This document shows, one piece after another, positions 31,501-40,930 of a DNA stretch of 64,000 bases. The position numbers and the translations under genes were made by a program. The stretch is from NCBI RefSeq assembly GCF_003837805.1, contig NZ_RQIT01000025.1:1-64000 (forward strand), read 5' to 3'. The stretch's first letter is position 1. Every line of letters begins with the position of its first letter. The stretch comes from Bradyrhizobium sp. RP6 (GTDB lineage: Bacteria > Pseudomonadota > Alphaproteobacteria > Rhizobiales > Xanthobacteraceae). Under the pieces are notes generated by a model. The model saw only the letters and a program-made list of their open reading frames with translations, was not told where the DNA came from and made no database searches.

Positions 31501-32312
31501 TCCGCGAGCTGACGCCGATCGGCCGCCGCGGCGACGAGCTGATCCGCCGGCTCGCCGACCGCCTCGCCTCGATCGACCTGCTCGACCAGGCTGCCGAGCT
31601 CCTGCAATACCAGGTCGATCATCGCCTTGAAGGCGCGGCACGCGCCCAGGTCGCCGCGCGCCTTTCCATGATCTATCTCGCCAACCGCAAGCCCGACATG
31701 GCGATCACCGCGTTGCGCGCGAGCCGCATCAGCGATCTCTCCGGCGAGCTCCGGCAGCAGCGCCTGCTCCTGGAAGCGCGTGCACAGAGCGACGTCGGCC
31801 GTCACGATCTCGCGCTCGACATCGTCTCCAACGTCTCCGGGCGTGAAGTGCTCCGCCTTCGCTCCGACATCTTCTGGGCGGCGCGGCGCTGGCGCGAGTC
31901 CGCCGAGCAGATCGAACTCTATTACGGCGACCGTTTCCGCGACTTCAAGCCGCTCAATGCGGTCGAGAAGAGCGACATCATCCGCGCCGCCGTCGGCTAC
32001 GCGCTCGCCGACGACTCGATCGGCCTGTCGCGCTTCCGCGAGAAATACGCGCCACTGATGAGCGAGAGCGCCGACCGTCTCGCCTTCGACGTCGCCAGCA
32101 AGCCGGCCGCAGCCTCGAGCGCCGAATTCGCAGAGATCGCCAAGCTGGCCGCCAGCGTCGATACGCTCGACGGCTTCCTGCGCGAGATGAAGCAGCGCTT
32201 CCCCGACGCCACGGCGCGCGCGCCGGGCTCGCCGCAGGCCAAGGACGAGTCCGACCACACCGGCTCGCTGCCCACGATCCCGGTCGTGCGGCAGATCAAG
32301 ATGACCCGGTAG
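28536..32312 (+). CDS. giant secreted TPR protein of the flagellar cluster, up to 1258 residues
   Basis: Predicted periplasmic scaffold of unknown function. An N-terminal signal peptide (APLLAACFLIGLAAPARAAD) is followed by an AMIN-like beta-rich region (FARLVVKLGEDVPSEVTTAG, FVRFVFEMPDGVGVSSVLNE), a Pro/Ala/Lys linker at residues about 315-445, and a third beta segment (LRVTFPLQVATPAAAFRRGD). From about residue 690 to the end it is helical with TPR-like motifs (LRSLPRLDLAQFYMSRAMYH, AARLSMIYLANRKPDMAITA). The annotated ATG is the first in frame; ATGs at 28563, 28575 and 28593 also precede the signal peptide and fit the CtrA box better. It sits tail to tail with fliP and points to a flagellar or polar role. 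Confidence 0.85.
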   Translation: MAWAGLDAGMTVEMEELPPMAREAAAGFVSRARAAARGLSRHVRKAPLLAACFLIGLAAPARAADPVRGEASFSAGGGFARLVVKLGEDVPSEVTTAGSILVIRFDRPVDVPVDRIPEGAPDYVNSARRDPDGSAIRLSLARRVTVNTMNAGERTFVDLLPEGWKGPPPSLPMDVVKELAERARVAERALRAQRAAAEARKRPQIRVRASVQPTFVRFVFEMPDGVGVSSVLNEQKLTLVFNANLNFDLADAVVAAPPNVASIKQKADIDQTNVEIALIGDSDVHSFRDEKNYVVDVAFQPEKGKTAATPEAVIAQMKPAGHGPEPAPEKPAAEKPKDSRSEIAPPTSETIAREAKIDIRPEVKPEAPVAPPSTEAPKPAAAPAIEAAPAPQVPREAAKPAPPAPEAAAAVATPAPADAPKEAAKEPVKEAVKAALAATDTPQPAVAGVDARRDSDGLRVTFPLQVATPAAAFRRGDTVWLVFDTPKRIDVEAIRTRGGAMIGEVGRIPLDKGQAVRIRLTRPLVYSLTSEEVGKETNWLLTLADKIQATPLPLMMSRNITDPALANIAIPFANPGLLHKLTDPDAGDTLYVVTAQRPVRGFIKRQDLVDLSLLESAHGIAIRPNSDEVGIEVGSDKVIVGKKGGLTLSPVDISAERAPTAVRPIFSPEGWRKGQSENFMARQSELMMAISAVEPALRSLPRLDLAQFYMSRAMYHEAKAVTDVMLTDPLNKEESGALIMHAIASILIGRPAQGLKDLANPVIGNSHDSQLWKALAYARQGKWADAREKFKNVEFAIASLPLDIQRIVTMDAMRASLEVKDYAGASKRRSELEVVGVPPEAAPGFAVLRGRLAEALGHDKDALDDYKFAVASSDRQAAAEAKQLDVALRQKRDEISKEEALRELETLSMTWRGDTIEVKTLQMLSQLYAENGRYRDALTAARTATRLQPNAEASRQAQDLASELFTQLFLGPKGDELPPVEALGMFYEFRELTPIGRRGDELIRRLADRLASIDLLDQAAELLQYQVDHRLEGAARAQVAARLSMIYLANRKPDMAITALRASRISDLSGELRQQRLLLEARAQSDVGRHDLALDIVSNVSGREVLRLRSDIFWAARRWRESAEQIELYYGDRFRDFKPLNAVEKSDIIRAAVGYALADDSIGLSRFREKYAPLMSESADRLAFDVASKPAAASSAEFAEIAKLAASVDTLDGFLREMKQRFPDATARAPGSPQAKDESDHTGSLPTIPVVRQIKMTR

Positions 32313-32321
32313 AGGCCTCTC

Positions 32322-33077
32322 TTATCCCCCGTAGCTCTGCACCAGGCTGCCGGCGACCAGCGACCAGCCATCGACCAGCACGAAGAAGATCAGCTTGAAC
32401 GGCAGCGAGATCGTCGCCGGTGGCAGCATCATCATGCCCATCGACATCAGCACCGAGGCGACGACGAGGTCGATGATCAGGAAGGGGAGGAACAACAGAA
32501 AGCCGATCTCGAAGGCACGCTTCAGCTCGGAGATCATGAAGGCGGGAACGAGAATGCGTAAAGCGAGTTCGTCGGGGGTGGCCGGCGGCGGCTCGCCCGA
32601 CAGGTCCAGGAACAGCTTGAGGTCTTTCTCGCGCACGTTCTTCTGCATGAAGCCGCGCAAGGGGACGGAGGCGCGCTGGAGCGCATCCTCGACGCCGATC
32701 TGGTTGGCGACAAGCGGGCGGATGCCGTCGTCGTAGGATTTCTGCAGGACCGGGCCCATCACGAAGAAGGTGAGAAACATCGCGAGCGCAATGATTACCG
32801 AGTTGGGCGGGGCAGTCGCGGTGCCCAACGCGGTGCGCAGCAGCGACAGCACCACCACGATGCGCGTGAACGACGTCATCATGATCAGGATCGACGGTGC
32901 GATCGACAGCACCGTGAGCAGCGCGATCAGCTGGATCGCGCGCTCGGTGACGCCGCCGCCAGCGCCGCCGCCGAGATTGATGCTGATGTCCTGGGCATGC
33001 GCCGGCATCGCGAGCGATGCCGCGCCGATCAGGACAGAAACGAAAAGAACTCTACGCGGGAGGGCCGGCAACCTCAC
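32322..33077 (-). CDS. fliP: flagellar export gate protein FliP
   Basis: Core component of the flagellar type III export gate (FliP5-FliQ4-FliR1). A cleavable signal peptide (RRVLFVSVLIGAASLAMPAH) is followed by QLIALLTVLSIAPSILIMMT and SFTRIVVVLSLLRTALGTAT, the family signature. Further on are LRGFMQKNVREKDLKLFLDL and the C-terminal FLLFLPFLIIDLVVASVLMS followed by MGMMMLPP. At 251 residues it is of normal length. Its ATG overlaps the fliO stop (ATGA), so the two form one operon. Confidence 0.96.
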   Translation of the reverse strand: MRLPALPRRVLFVSVLIGAASLAMPAHAQDISINLGGGAGGGVTERAIQLIALLTVLSIAPSILIMMTSFTRIVVVLSLLRTALGTATAPPNSVIIALAMFLTFFVMGPVLQKSYDDGIRPLVANQIGVEDALQRASVPLRGFMQKNVREKDLKLFLDLSGEPPPATPDELALRILVPAFMISELKRAFEIGFLLFLPFLIIDLVVASVLMSMGMMMLPPATISLPFKLIFFVLVDGWSLVAGSLVQSYGG

Positions 33078-34039
33078 GAAGACGGCTTCGGACGGCCGAG
33101 CAGGGAGGCCATCTCGTCTTCGAGATTTTCAAAGCTGGTCTTTTCCGCGGCCGGCTTCGCTGCCGGGGCGGGGGGCGCCGGCGGCTCGCTGCGGGCCGCA
33201 CGCGGCGGCGCGGCCGGCGGCTCCGGTGCGACTGGGGGCGCGCTCGTTTCGCCCGCCGGGCGGCGCAGGGCCGCCTCCAGCCGCTGCGCCATTTCGGCGA
33301 GATTCTGCTCGGCGCTCGAGGGGACAGGGGCCGGTGCCGGAACGGGCGGCGCCTGCGGCACGGGCGGAGGCGGCGTTGGTGCAGCGGCCCGCTCGGGGCG
33401 CACTGGCGGTATCTTCATCGGCTCACTCTGGCGCGGTGGACGCGGCATCGGCGGTTCGCCGCGGGCGATGCGTGGCGGCAGGGGCTCGGGCCGCGGTTCG
33501 CGTTCGGGACGTGGTGCGATCGGCTCCGGTGTAAAGCCTCCCAGGGCCGGTTCGCCGCGACGTTCGGCCGGCGCAGGAGCAGGCCGCCGCACCTCGTCGG
33601 CGAAGGATGGGCGGGCGGGCCGCGGCGGCGGCTCGGGCATCTGCGGCTCGGGATGATCGAGCAGTTCCGGTCGCGGCGCCTCGTCGGCCCAACCAGCGAG
33701 GTCGGGCATGGGGGCGAGGCGCGGCGGCTCGGCGGCGTTGGGACGCTGCGGAAGCTGGTCGCGGCTGGGCGCGGCGCGAACGATATTGGGCTCGACGACG
33801 ATGTCGGTGGGGCCGCCGATCATCAGGAGATGCTCGACATTGTCGCGCCGGACCAGCACCAGACGGCGCCGGCCGTCGACCGCGGCGGCGTCGATCACGG
33901 CGAGCCTCGGCATCCTGCCACGCTGGGTGTTGGCGCCCAGCCGGCTGCTGCCGAATCGGCGAACCAGCCATGCAGCGACGCCGATCAACGCCAGAACGGC
34001 GATGAACGCGACGATGAAGGTGATAGGGCTGCCTTGCAT
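33074..34039 (-). CDS. fliO: flagellar biosynthesis protein FliO, long proline-rich form
   Basis: Assembly factor for FliP. The N-terminal membrane helix (PITFIVAFIAVLALIGVAAW) and the short cytoplasmic FliO domain (LAVIDAAAVDGRRRLVLVRR followed by DNVEHLLMIGGPTDIVVEPN) are clear. The remaining 220 residues are a disordered Pro/Arg/Ala-rich tail, making 321 residues against about 120 in enterobacteria. I chose the ATG at 34039, with GGGGAC just upstream; a TTG 15 bases earlier is less likely. It diverges from flgB and is followed by fliP with a 4-base overlap. Confidence 0.9.
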   Translation of the reverse strand: MQGSPITFIVAFIAVLALIGVAAWLVRRFGSSRLGANTQRGRMPRLAVIDAAAVDGRRRLVLVRRDNVEHLLMIGGPTDIVVEPNIVRAAPSRDQLPQRPNAAEPPRLAPMPDLAGWADEAPRPELLDHPEPQMPEPPPRPARPSFADEVRRPAPAPAERRGEPALGGFTPEPIAPRPEREPRPEPLPPRIARGEPPMPRPPRQSEPMKIPPVRPERAAAPTPPPPVPQAPPVPAPAPVPSSAEQNLAEMAQRLEAALRRPAGETSAPPVAPEPPAAPPRAARSEPPAPPAPAAKPAAEKTSFENLEDEMASLLGRPKPSS

Positions 34040-34308
34040 ACTTGTCCCCGACAAATGGCGCTTTTCTCGTGCCCATGGTCAGATGCGCCAACCACCGGCG
34101 TACGATGCCCCAAGCTGCGATTTCTTAACGTTCCACGGCAAGTTTTGCCGTCCCCAACTCTTAATAACCCATGAATCGCCCGATCCAAAACGACTTCTTG
34201 CCCTGTGCACCCACCGCCAAACGGTTGGGTTAATGCCACTTTTCGAGGCGTAGAATCACGGGCGTGCAGAAATGGTGTATCGCTCGGGGACATACATCGA
34301 GATTGTCC

Positions 34309-34327
34309 TTAACCAGCTGTTAACCAT
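34309..34327 (+). promoter_or_regulatory. perfect CtrA-type box upstream of flgB
   Basis: TTAA (34309-34312), a 7-bp spacer and TTAA (34320-34323), continuing as TTAACCAT, match the CtrA consensus exactly. It is 65 bp before the flgB ATG and 6 bp before the 13-bp palindrome. The rest of the 353-bp fliO/flgB gap shows no gene. Confidence 0.7.
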
Positions 34328-34333
34328 ACAGGC

Positions 34334-34346
34334 GGCAAATTCTGCC
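34334..34346. promoter_or_regulatory. 13-bp palindrome in the fliO/flgB divergent region
   Basis: GGCAAATTCTGCC has perfect GGCA/TGCC arms around AAATTCT and is followed by TAGC. It is the third member of the set found in the flgI/fliX and flgF/fliL regions. Confidence 0.55.
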
Positions 34347-34392
34347 TAGCTTCGGACCTCAAGGTCCGCAAGGGGCGGAAGGAGCCGCGACG

Positions 34393-34797
34393 ATGTCCAT
34401 CAACGACCTCCCGGTGCTGTCGGCGCTTCGCACCAAGATGCAGTGGCACCAGGAGCGCCAGCGCGTCCTGTCCGAGAACGTCTCCAATTCCGACACCCCC
34501 AGGTTCCGGCCGCGCGATCTGGTCGAGCCGAAGCTCGACAGGACCGGCGCGGTCACGGGGGGCATGGGGCCGCTGGCCCTGACCCGTACCAGCGCCTCGC
34601 ACTTGACCTCATCAGGCGCCGCTTCCGCTTTCGACCAGGACAAGAACACGGGCTTTGAGACCCGCCCTGCGGGCAATGCCGTCAATCTCGAGGAGGAGAT
34701 GATGAAGGCCGCCAGCAACCAGATGGACTATGCGGCGGCGACCTCGCTCTATTCGAAGAGCCTGCGCCTGCTCAAAACCGCGATCGGCAAGGCCTAG
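34393..34797 (+). CDS. flgB: flagellar proximal rod protein FlgB
   Basis: Rod subunit of 134 residues. It shows the rod-family N-terminus (LRTKMQWHQERQRVLSENVS followed by NSDTPRFRPRDL) and the C-terminal VNLEEEMMKAASNQMDYAAA with a final helix. The product is secreted by the flagellar type III apparatus without a signal peptide. It begins the flgB-flgC-fliE-fliQ-fliR-flhB run. GGAAGGAGCC precedes the ATG. Upstream are a CtrA box and a 13-bp palindrome, so it is probably under CtrA control. Confidence 0.95.
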   Translation: MSINDLPVLSALRTKMQWHQERQRVLSENVSNSDTPRFRPRDLVEPKLDRTGAVTGGMGPLALTRTSASHLTSSGAASAFDQDKNTGFETRPAGNAVNLEEEMMKAASNQMDYAAATSLYSKSLRLLKTAIGKA

Positions 34798-34833
34798 GCG
34801 TGATTCCGGAACCAGGGGAGCTAGAGGCGCATC

Positions 34834-35259
34834 ATGGCGAATGACAGCAGCGACTTTGCCCGCTCGATGGCGATCGCCACCTCCGGCCTGCGCGCGCAGG
34901 CCGGGCGCATGCGGGTGATCTCGGAAAACATCGCGAATGCCGACTCGACGGCGCAGACCGCCGGCGGGGATCCCTATCGGCGCAAGGTTCCGACCTTCTC
35001 CTCCGCGCTCGATCGCGCGCTCGACGCGCAGGTCGTCACTCTCGGCAGGATCAAGCCCGACCAGTCCAACTTCCGCGTCAAATACGAGCCGAACAATCCG
35101 GCTGCGGATCCGAGCGGCAACGTCAAATATCCCAACGTGAACTCGGTGGTCGAGATGACCGACATGCGCGATGCGCAGCGGTCCTACGAGGCCAATCTCA
35201 ACATCATCAGTGCGACGCGCCGGATGATCCAGCGCACGCTCGACATACTCAAGAGCTGA
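34834..35259 (+). CDS. flgC: flagellar proximal rod protein FlgC
   Basis: Rod subunit of 141 residues. It has the N-terminal rod motif AIATSGLRAQAGRMRVISEN followed by IANADSTAQTAGGDPYRRKV, then VKYPNVNSVVEMTDMRDAQR followed by SYEANLNIISATRRMIQRTL, all standard for FlgC. It follows flgB by 36 bp, with a GGGGAGC site before the ATG, and is followed by fliE after 16 bp. It forms the proximal rod together with FlgB and FlgF. Confidence 0.95.
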   Translation: MANDSSDFARSMAIATSGLRAQAGRMRVISENIANADSTAQTAGGDPYRRKVPTFSSALDRALDAQVVTLGRIKPDQSNFRVKYEPNNPAADPSGNVKYPNVNSVVEMTDMRDAQRSYEANLNIISATRRMIQRTLDILKS

Positions 35260-35275
35260 ACAGGACATCTGAGCC

Positions 35276-35584
35276 ATGGCATCACCGACAATCGCCGCGA
35301 ACGCCTACGCCAACCTTGCCCGCGTGCTGGAGAACACCGGCGCCGGCAAGGGCAGCGAGCCGACCGGGCAATCCTTTGCTTCGCTGCTGAAGGACGCCGT
35401 CGGCAGCGTCATGGAGTCCGGGCGCAAATCCGACGCGCAGACGGTGGCGATGGCCGCCGGCAAGGCCAACGTGATGGATGTGGTGACGGCGGTCGCAGAC
35501 ACCGACGTGGCGGTGTCCACGCTGGTCTCGGTCCGCGACCGCGTGATCGCGGCGTATGAAGACATCCTGAAGATGCCGATCTGA
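35276..35584 (+). CDS. fliE: flagellar hook-basal body protein FliE
   Basis: Small adaptor that joins the MS-ring and export gate to the rod. It is 102 residues, the usual length. The core SFASLLKDAVGSVMESGRKS is followed by a helical segment and the conserved VMDVVTAVADTDVAVSTLVS, VRDRVIAAYEDILKMPI. It lies between flgC and fliQ; the gap to fliQ is 168 bp and holds a palindromic repeat, so it may be the end of one transcript segment. Confidence 0.93.
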   Translation: MASPTIAANAYANLARVLENTGAGKGSEPTGQSFASLLKDAVGSVMESGRKSDAQTVAMAAGKANVMDVVTAVADTDVAVSTLVSVRDRVIAAYEDILKMPI

Positions 35585-35607
35585 CGCGCGCTGGCGCCCG
35601 CCCCATT

Positions 35608-35688
35608 CGTCATTACGAGCGCAGCGAAGCAATCCAGAGTCTTTCCTCAAGCGACAGTCTGGATTGCTTCGCTACGCTCGCAATGACG
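35608..35688. repeat. dispersed palindromic repeat, copy 2 (between fliE and fliQ)
   Basis: Opening CGTCATTACGAGCGCAGCGA and the inverted closing arm ending CGCAATGACG enclose inner arms AATCCAGA and TCTGGATT. This is the most symmetric of the five copies. It lies within the flgB-flhB run, where a strong RNA hairpin could modulate downstream expression. Confidence 0.8.
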
Positions 35689-35752
35689 GTGGAGAGGGCG
35701 TTCGTTCCTCGCCATGGCGGCGGGGATGAAGGTTGAACAAGGAATCCTGCAC

Positions 35753-36016
35753 ATGACCGGACCTGAGACCCTCGACGTCGCGCGCGATGCGATCTGGACC
35801 ATCGTGATCGTGTCCTCGCCGCTGATGGTGGTCGGCCTCGTGGTCGGCGTCATCGTGTCGCTGTTCCAGGCGCTGACGCAGATCCAGGAGCAGACGCTGA
35901 TCTACGTGCCGAAGATACTCGCCATCTTCGCCACGATGCTATTGGCGCTGCCGTTCATGGCCGACTCGCTCCACGCTCACATGATGCGTATATCGTCGCG
36001 AATCATCGGCGGCTGA
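35753..36016 (+). CDS. fliQ: flagellar export gate protein FliQ
   Basis: Two-helix inner-membrane component of the export gate, 87 residues, the standard size. The sequence is DVARDAIWTIVIVSSPLMVV, GLVVGVIVSLFQALTQIQEQ, then TLIYVPKILAIFATMLLALP. I chose the ATG at 35753 because AAGGAA lies 8 bases upstream and the length then matches the family; earlier in-frame ATGs would add a non-conserved extension. It precedes fliR by 17 bp. Confidence 0.95.
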   Translation: MTGPETLDVARDAIWTIVIVSSPLMVVGLVVGVIVSLFQALTQIQEQTLIYVPKILAIFATMLLALPFMADSLHAHMMRISSRIIGG

Positions 36017-36033
36017 GGCAAGATGCGTAAATC

Positions 36034-36807
36034 ATGCGCATCGACGTCTTGCTGCTGCCGGCGCTCGCCGCTTCCTTCATGCTCGCCTTCGCCCGGGTCG
36101 GCGCGATGGTGATGCTGCTGCCAGGCCTGGGCGAGACCAACATCCCGACGCGGATAAAGCTGTCGATCGCGCTGCTGCTCACGCTGATCATCCTGCCGCT
36201 GCATCGAAATGCCTACCAGGTCGACATGGGCTCGCTCGCGCCGCTGCTAGTCCTGATGCTGCATGAGATCGCGATCGGTATCGTGCTCGGCGCGACCGCG
36301 CGCGTGACGCTGTCGGCGCTTCAGGTCGCCGGGGCCGTGATCGCACAGCAGATGGGACTCGGTTTCGTCACGTCGGTCGATCCGACGCAGGGACAGCAGG
36401 GCGTGCTGGTCGGCAACTTCCTGACCATGCTCGGGGTGACGCTGCTGTTTGCCACCGACAGTCATCATCTGGTGATCGCGGCGCTGAACGACAGCTATAC
36501 GATCTTCTCGCCGGGCGAGACCGTATCGAGCAGCGATATCGCCTCGCTGGCGACGCGCGCCTTCGCCGCCGCGTTCCGCCTCGGCTTGCAGCTCTCGGGA
36601 CCGTTCCTGGTGTTCGGCCTCGTCTTCAACATCGGGCTCGGCGTGCTGGCGCGGTTGATGCCGCAGATGCAGGTCTATTTCGTCGGCGTGCCGCTGTCGA
36701 TCTTCGCAGGCTTCCTGGTGCTCGCCGTGGTGCTGACCGCGATGATGGGCACGTTTCTCGATTATTTCATCGGCGTCATGCACCAGATGATGCCGCTCAA
36801 GCAATAG
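36034..36807 (+). CDS. fliR: flagellar export gate protein FliR
   Basis: Multi-pass inner-membrane subunit of the export gate, 257 residues. It shows SFMLAFARVGAMVMLLPGLG, the TNIPTRIKLSIALLLTLIIL segment, the conserved MGLGFVTSVDPTQGQQGVLV, and the C-terminal VYFVGVPLSIFAGFLVLAVV. It is followed by flhB after 10 bp. FliP, FliQ, FliR and FlhB are all present in the window, so the gate is complete except for FlhA. Confidence 0.95.
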   Translation: MRIDVLLLPALAASFMLAFARVGAMVMLLPGLGETNIPTRIKLSIALLLTLIILPLHRNAYQVDMGSLAPLLVLMLHEIAIGIVLGATARVTLSALQVAGAVIAQQMGLGFVTSVDPTQGQQGVLVGNFLTMLGVTLLFATDSHHLVIAALNDSYTIFSPGETVSSSDIASLATRAFAAAFRLGLQLSGPFLVFGLVFNIGLGVLARLMPQMQVYFVGVPLSIFAGFLVLAVVLTAMMGTFLDYFIGVMHQMMPLKQ

Positions 36808-36817
36808 GGATCGACCG

Positions 36818-37897
36818 ATGGCGGAAGACAACGATCCCGAGAGTCAAACAGAAGACCCGACGCAAAAGCGCCTTGACGATGCGCTCGAACGCGGCGACGT
36901 GGCCAAGAGCCAGGAGATCAACACCTGGTTCATGATGGCGGGCGGCACCCTCGTGGTCTCGACCTTTTCGGGCTCGGTCGGCAGCGGGCTGCTGACGCCG
37001 ATGCGCAACCTGCTCGCCAATTCCTGGATGATCAAGACCGACGGCAAGGCTCTGCTCGCGCTGATGCAGCAGATCGAATTCGTCGTGCTCGCGGCCGTCG
37101 GCGTGCCCCTCTTGATGCTGATGCTGGCGGCGATCGCCGGCAACATGCTCCAGCACCGCCTGGTGTGGTCGGCCGAATCCCTGAAACCCAAATTCAACAA
37201 GATTTCCCCCGGCGCCGGCTTCAAGCGCATCTTCGGCAAGCAGGCGGCCGCCAATTTTCTCAAAGGCATCGGCAAGCTGGTCCTGCTCGGCGTGGTCATG
37301 ACCATGGTCCTGTGGCCGGAGCGGCACCGCATGGAGGCGATGGTCCGGCTCGATCCGGCCGCCATGCTCGGCGCGACCACCAGCATGACCATTCATCTGC
37401 TCGGCGCGGTGGTCGCGGCGCTCGCGATCGTCGCCATCGCCGATTATTTCTTCCAGTACCGAAGCTGGTTCCAGCGGCAGAAGATGTCGCTTCAGGAGAT
37501 CAAGGAAGAATTCAAGCAGTCCGAAGGTGACCCGCACATCAAGGGCAAGATCAGGCAGTTGCGGCAGCAGCGCGCCAAGAAGCGCATGATGGCGGCGGTT
37601 CCCAAGGCCTCGGTGATCATCACCAACCCGACCCACTATTCGGTGGCGCTGTCCTACGAGCGCGGCATGTCGGCCCCGATCTGCGTCGCCAAGGGCGTCG
37701 ACAACCTCGCCTTCAAGATCCGTGAGATCGCGCGCGAGCACGACATCCCGATCGTGGAGAACGTTCCGCTGGCCCGGGCACTCTACGCCACGGTCGATAT
37801 CGACCAGGAAATCCCGACCGAGCACTATCACGCGGTCGCCGAAGTCATCGGCTACGTCATGCGGCTGAAGCGCGGATTCAGCGCCGGGCGGGGATAA
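36818..37897 (+). CDS. flhB: flagellar export switch protein FlhB
   Basis: Substrate-specificity switch of flagellar export, 359 residues. It has an N-terminal hydrophilic stretch (SQTEDPTQKRLDDALERGDV followed by AKSQEI), four membrane helices, and the cytoplasmic domain with the autocleavage site NPTH at residues 270-273 in SVIITNPTHYSVALSYE, then GVDNLAFKIREIAREHDIPI and ENVPLARALYATVDIDQEIP. All export-switch features are intact. It closes the flgB-flhB run; cckA starts 155 bp later on the same strand. Confidence 0.96.
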   Translation: MAEDNDPESQTEDPTQKRLDDALERGDVAKSQEINTWFMMAGGTLVVSTFSGSVGSGLLTPMRNLLANSWMIKTDGKALLALMQQIEFVVLAAVGVPLLMLMLAAIAGNMLQHRLVWSAESLKPKFNKISPGAGFKRIFGKQAAANFLKGIGKLVLLGVVMTMVLWPERHRMEAMVRLDPAAMLGATTSMTIHLLGAVVAALAIVAIADYFFQYRSWFQRQKMSLQEIKEEFKQSEGDPHIKGKIRQLRQQRAKKRMMAAVPKASVIITNPTHYSVALSYERGMSAPICVAKGVDNLAFKIREIAREHDIPIVENVPLARALYATVDIDQEIPTEHYHAVAEVIGYVMRLKRGFSAGRG

Positions 37898-38051
37898 AAC
37901 ACCCGGAAAGCACCGGAAATGGCCCTAATCTGGGAATCAGCGTACCTTTCGCCCCTGCTGCCCTTGCACCCCTGGGTCCGATTCAGGCAGGGAGGACCCC
38001 ACGCGCCCCGTAATGCGTTGATTCTCTGCCGACAGGCTGCGCCAGCTCGAG

Positions 38052-40628
<2,577 letters not shown>

Positions 40629-40640
40629 GGAGCCTCAACG

Positions 40641-40725
40641 CCGTCATCGTGAGCCATGCGACGAAGTTATCCGGGCTGCTCCCTCGGACGGATTCTGGAT
40701 TACGTCCGCTATGCTCCGACGAGGA
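40641..40725. repeat. degenerate dispersed palindromic repeat, copy 3
   Basis: GCCGTCATCGTGAGCCATGC, then CGACGAAGTTATCCGG and the downstream GATTCTGGATTACGTCCGCT look like a decayed copy of the repeat found at 35608-35688. The rest of the 302-bp gap after cckA shows no gene. Confidence 0.55.
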
Positions 40726-40930
40726 AGAAGCGGAATATTCGTCGCGAAAGCACCGGTAGCCGGCGACCTCGGTTCCGCGACGCGCCCGGCCAAGTCGCGG
40801 CCAAATATGGGGTTTTGCCACATCCCCGCGACTGAGGGCCGCAGCCGCTCGCTCCGAAACCGGCTTCACTTTTCGGGAAGTCTGCCCATGTTAAGCGCAC
40901 GTCCCCATGCCGGGGATTTGGGAAACGAAC

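Noticed and set aside
29379..32258. A 959-codon minus-strand frame across the giant TPR gene
   Set aside because: It mirrors the plus-strand codon bias, shows no motif or signal, and the plus strand carries a signal peptide and TPR pattern.
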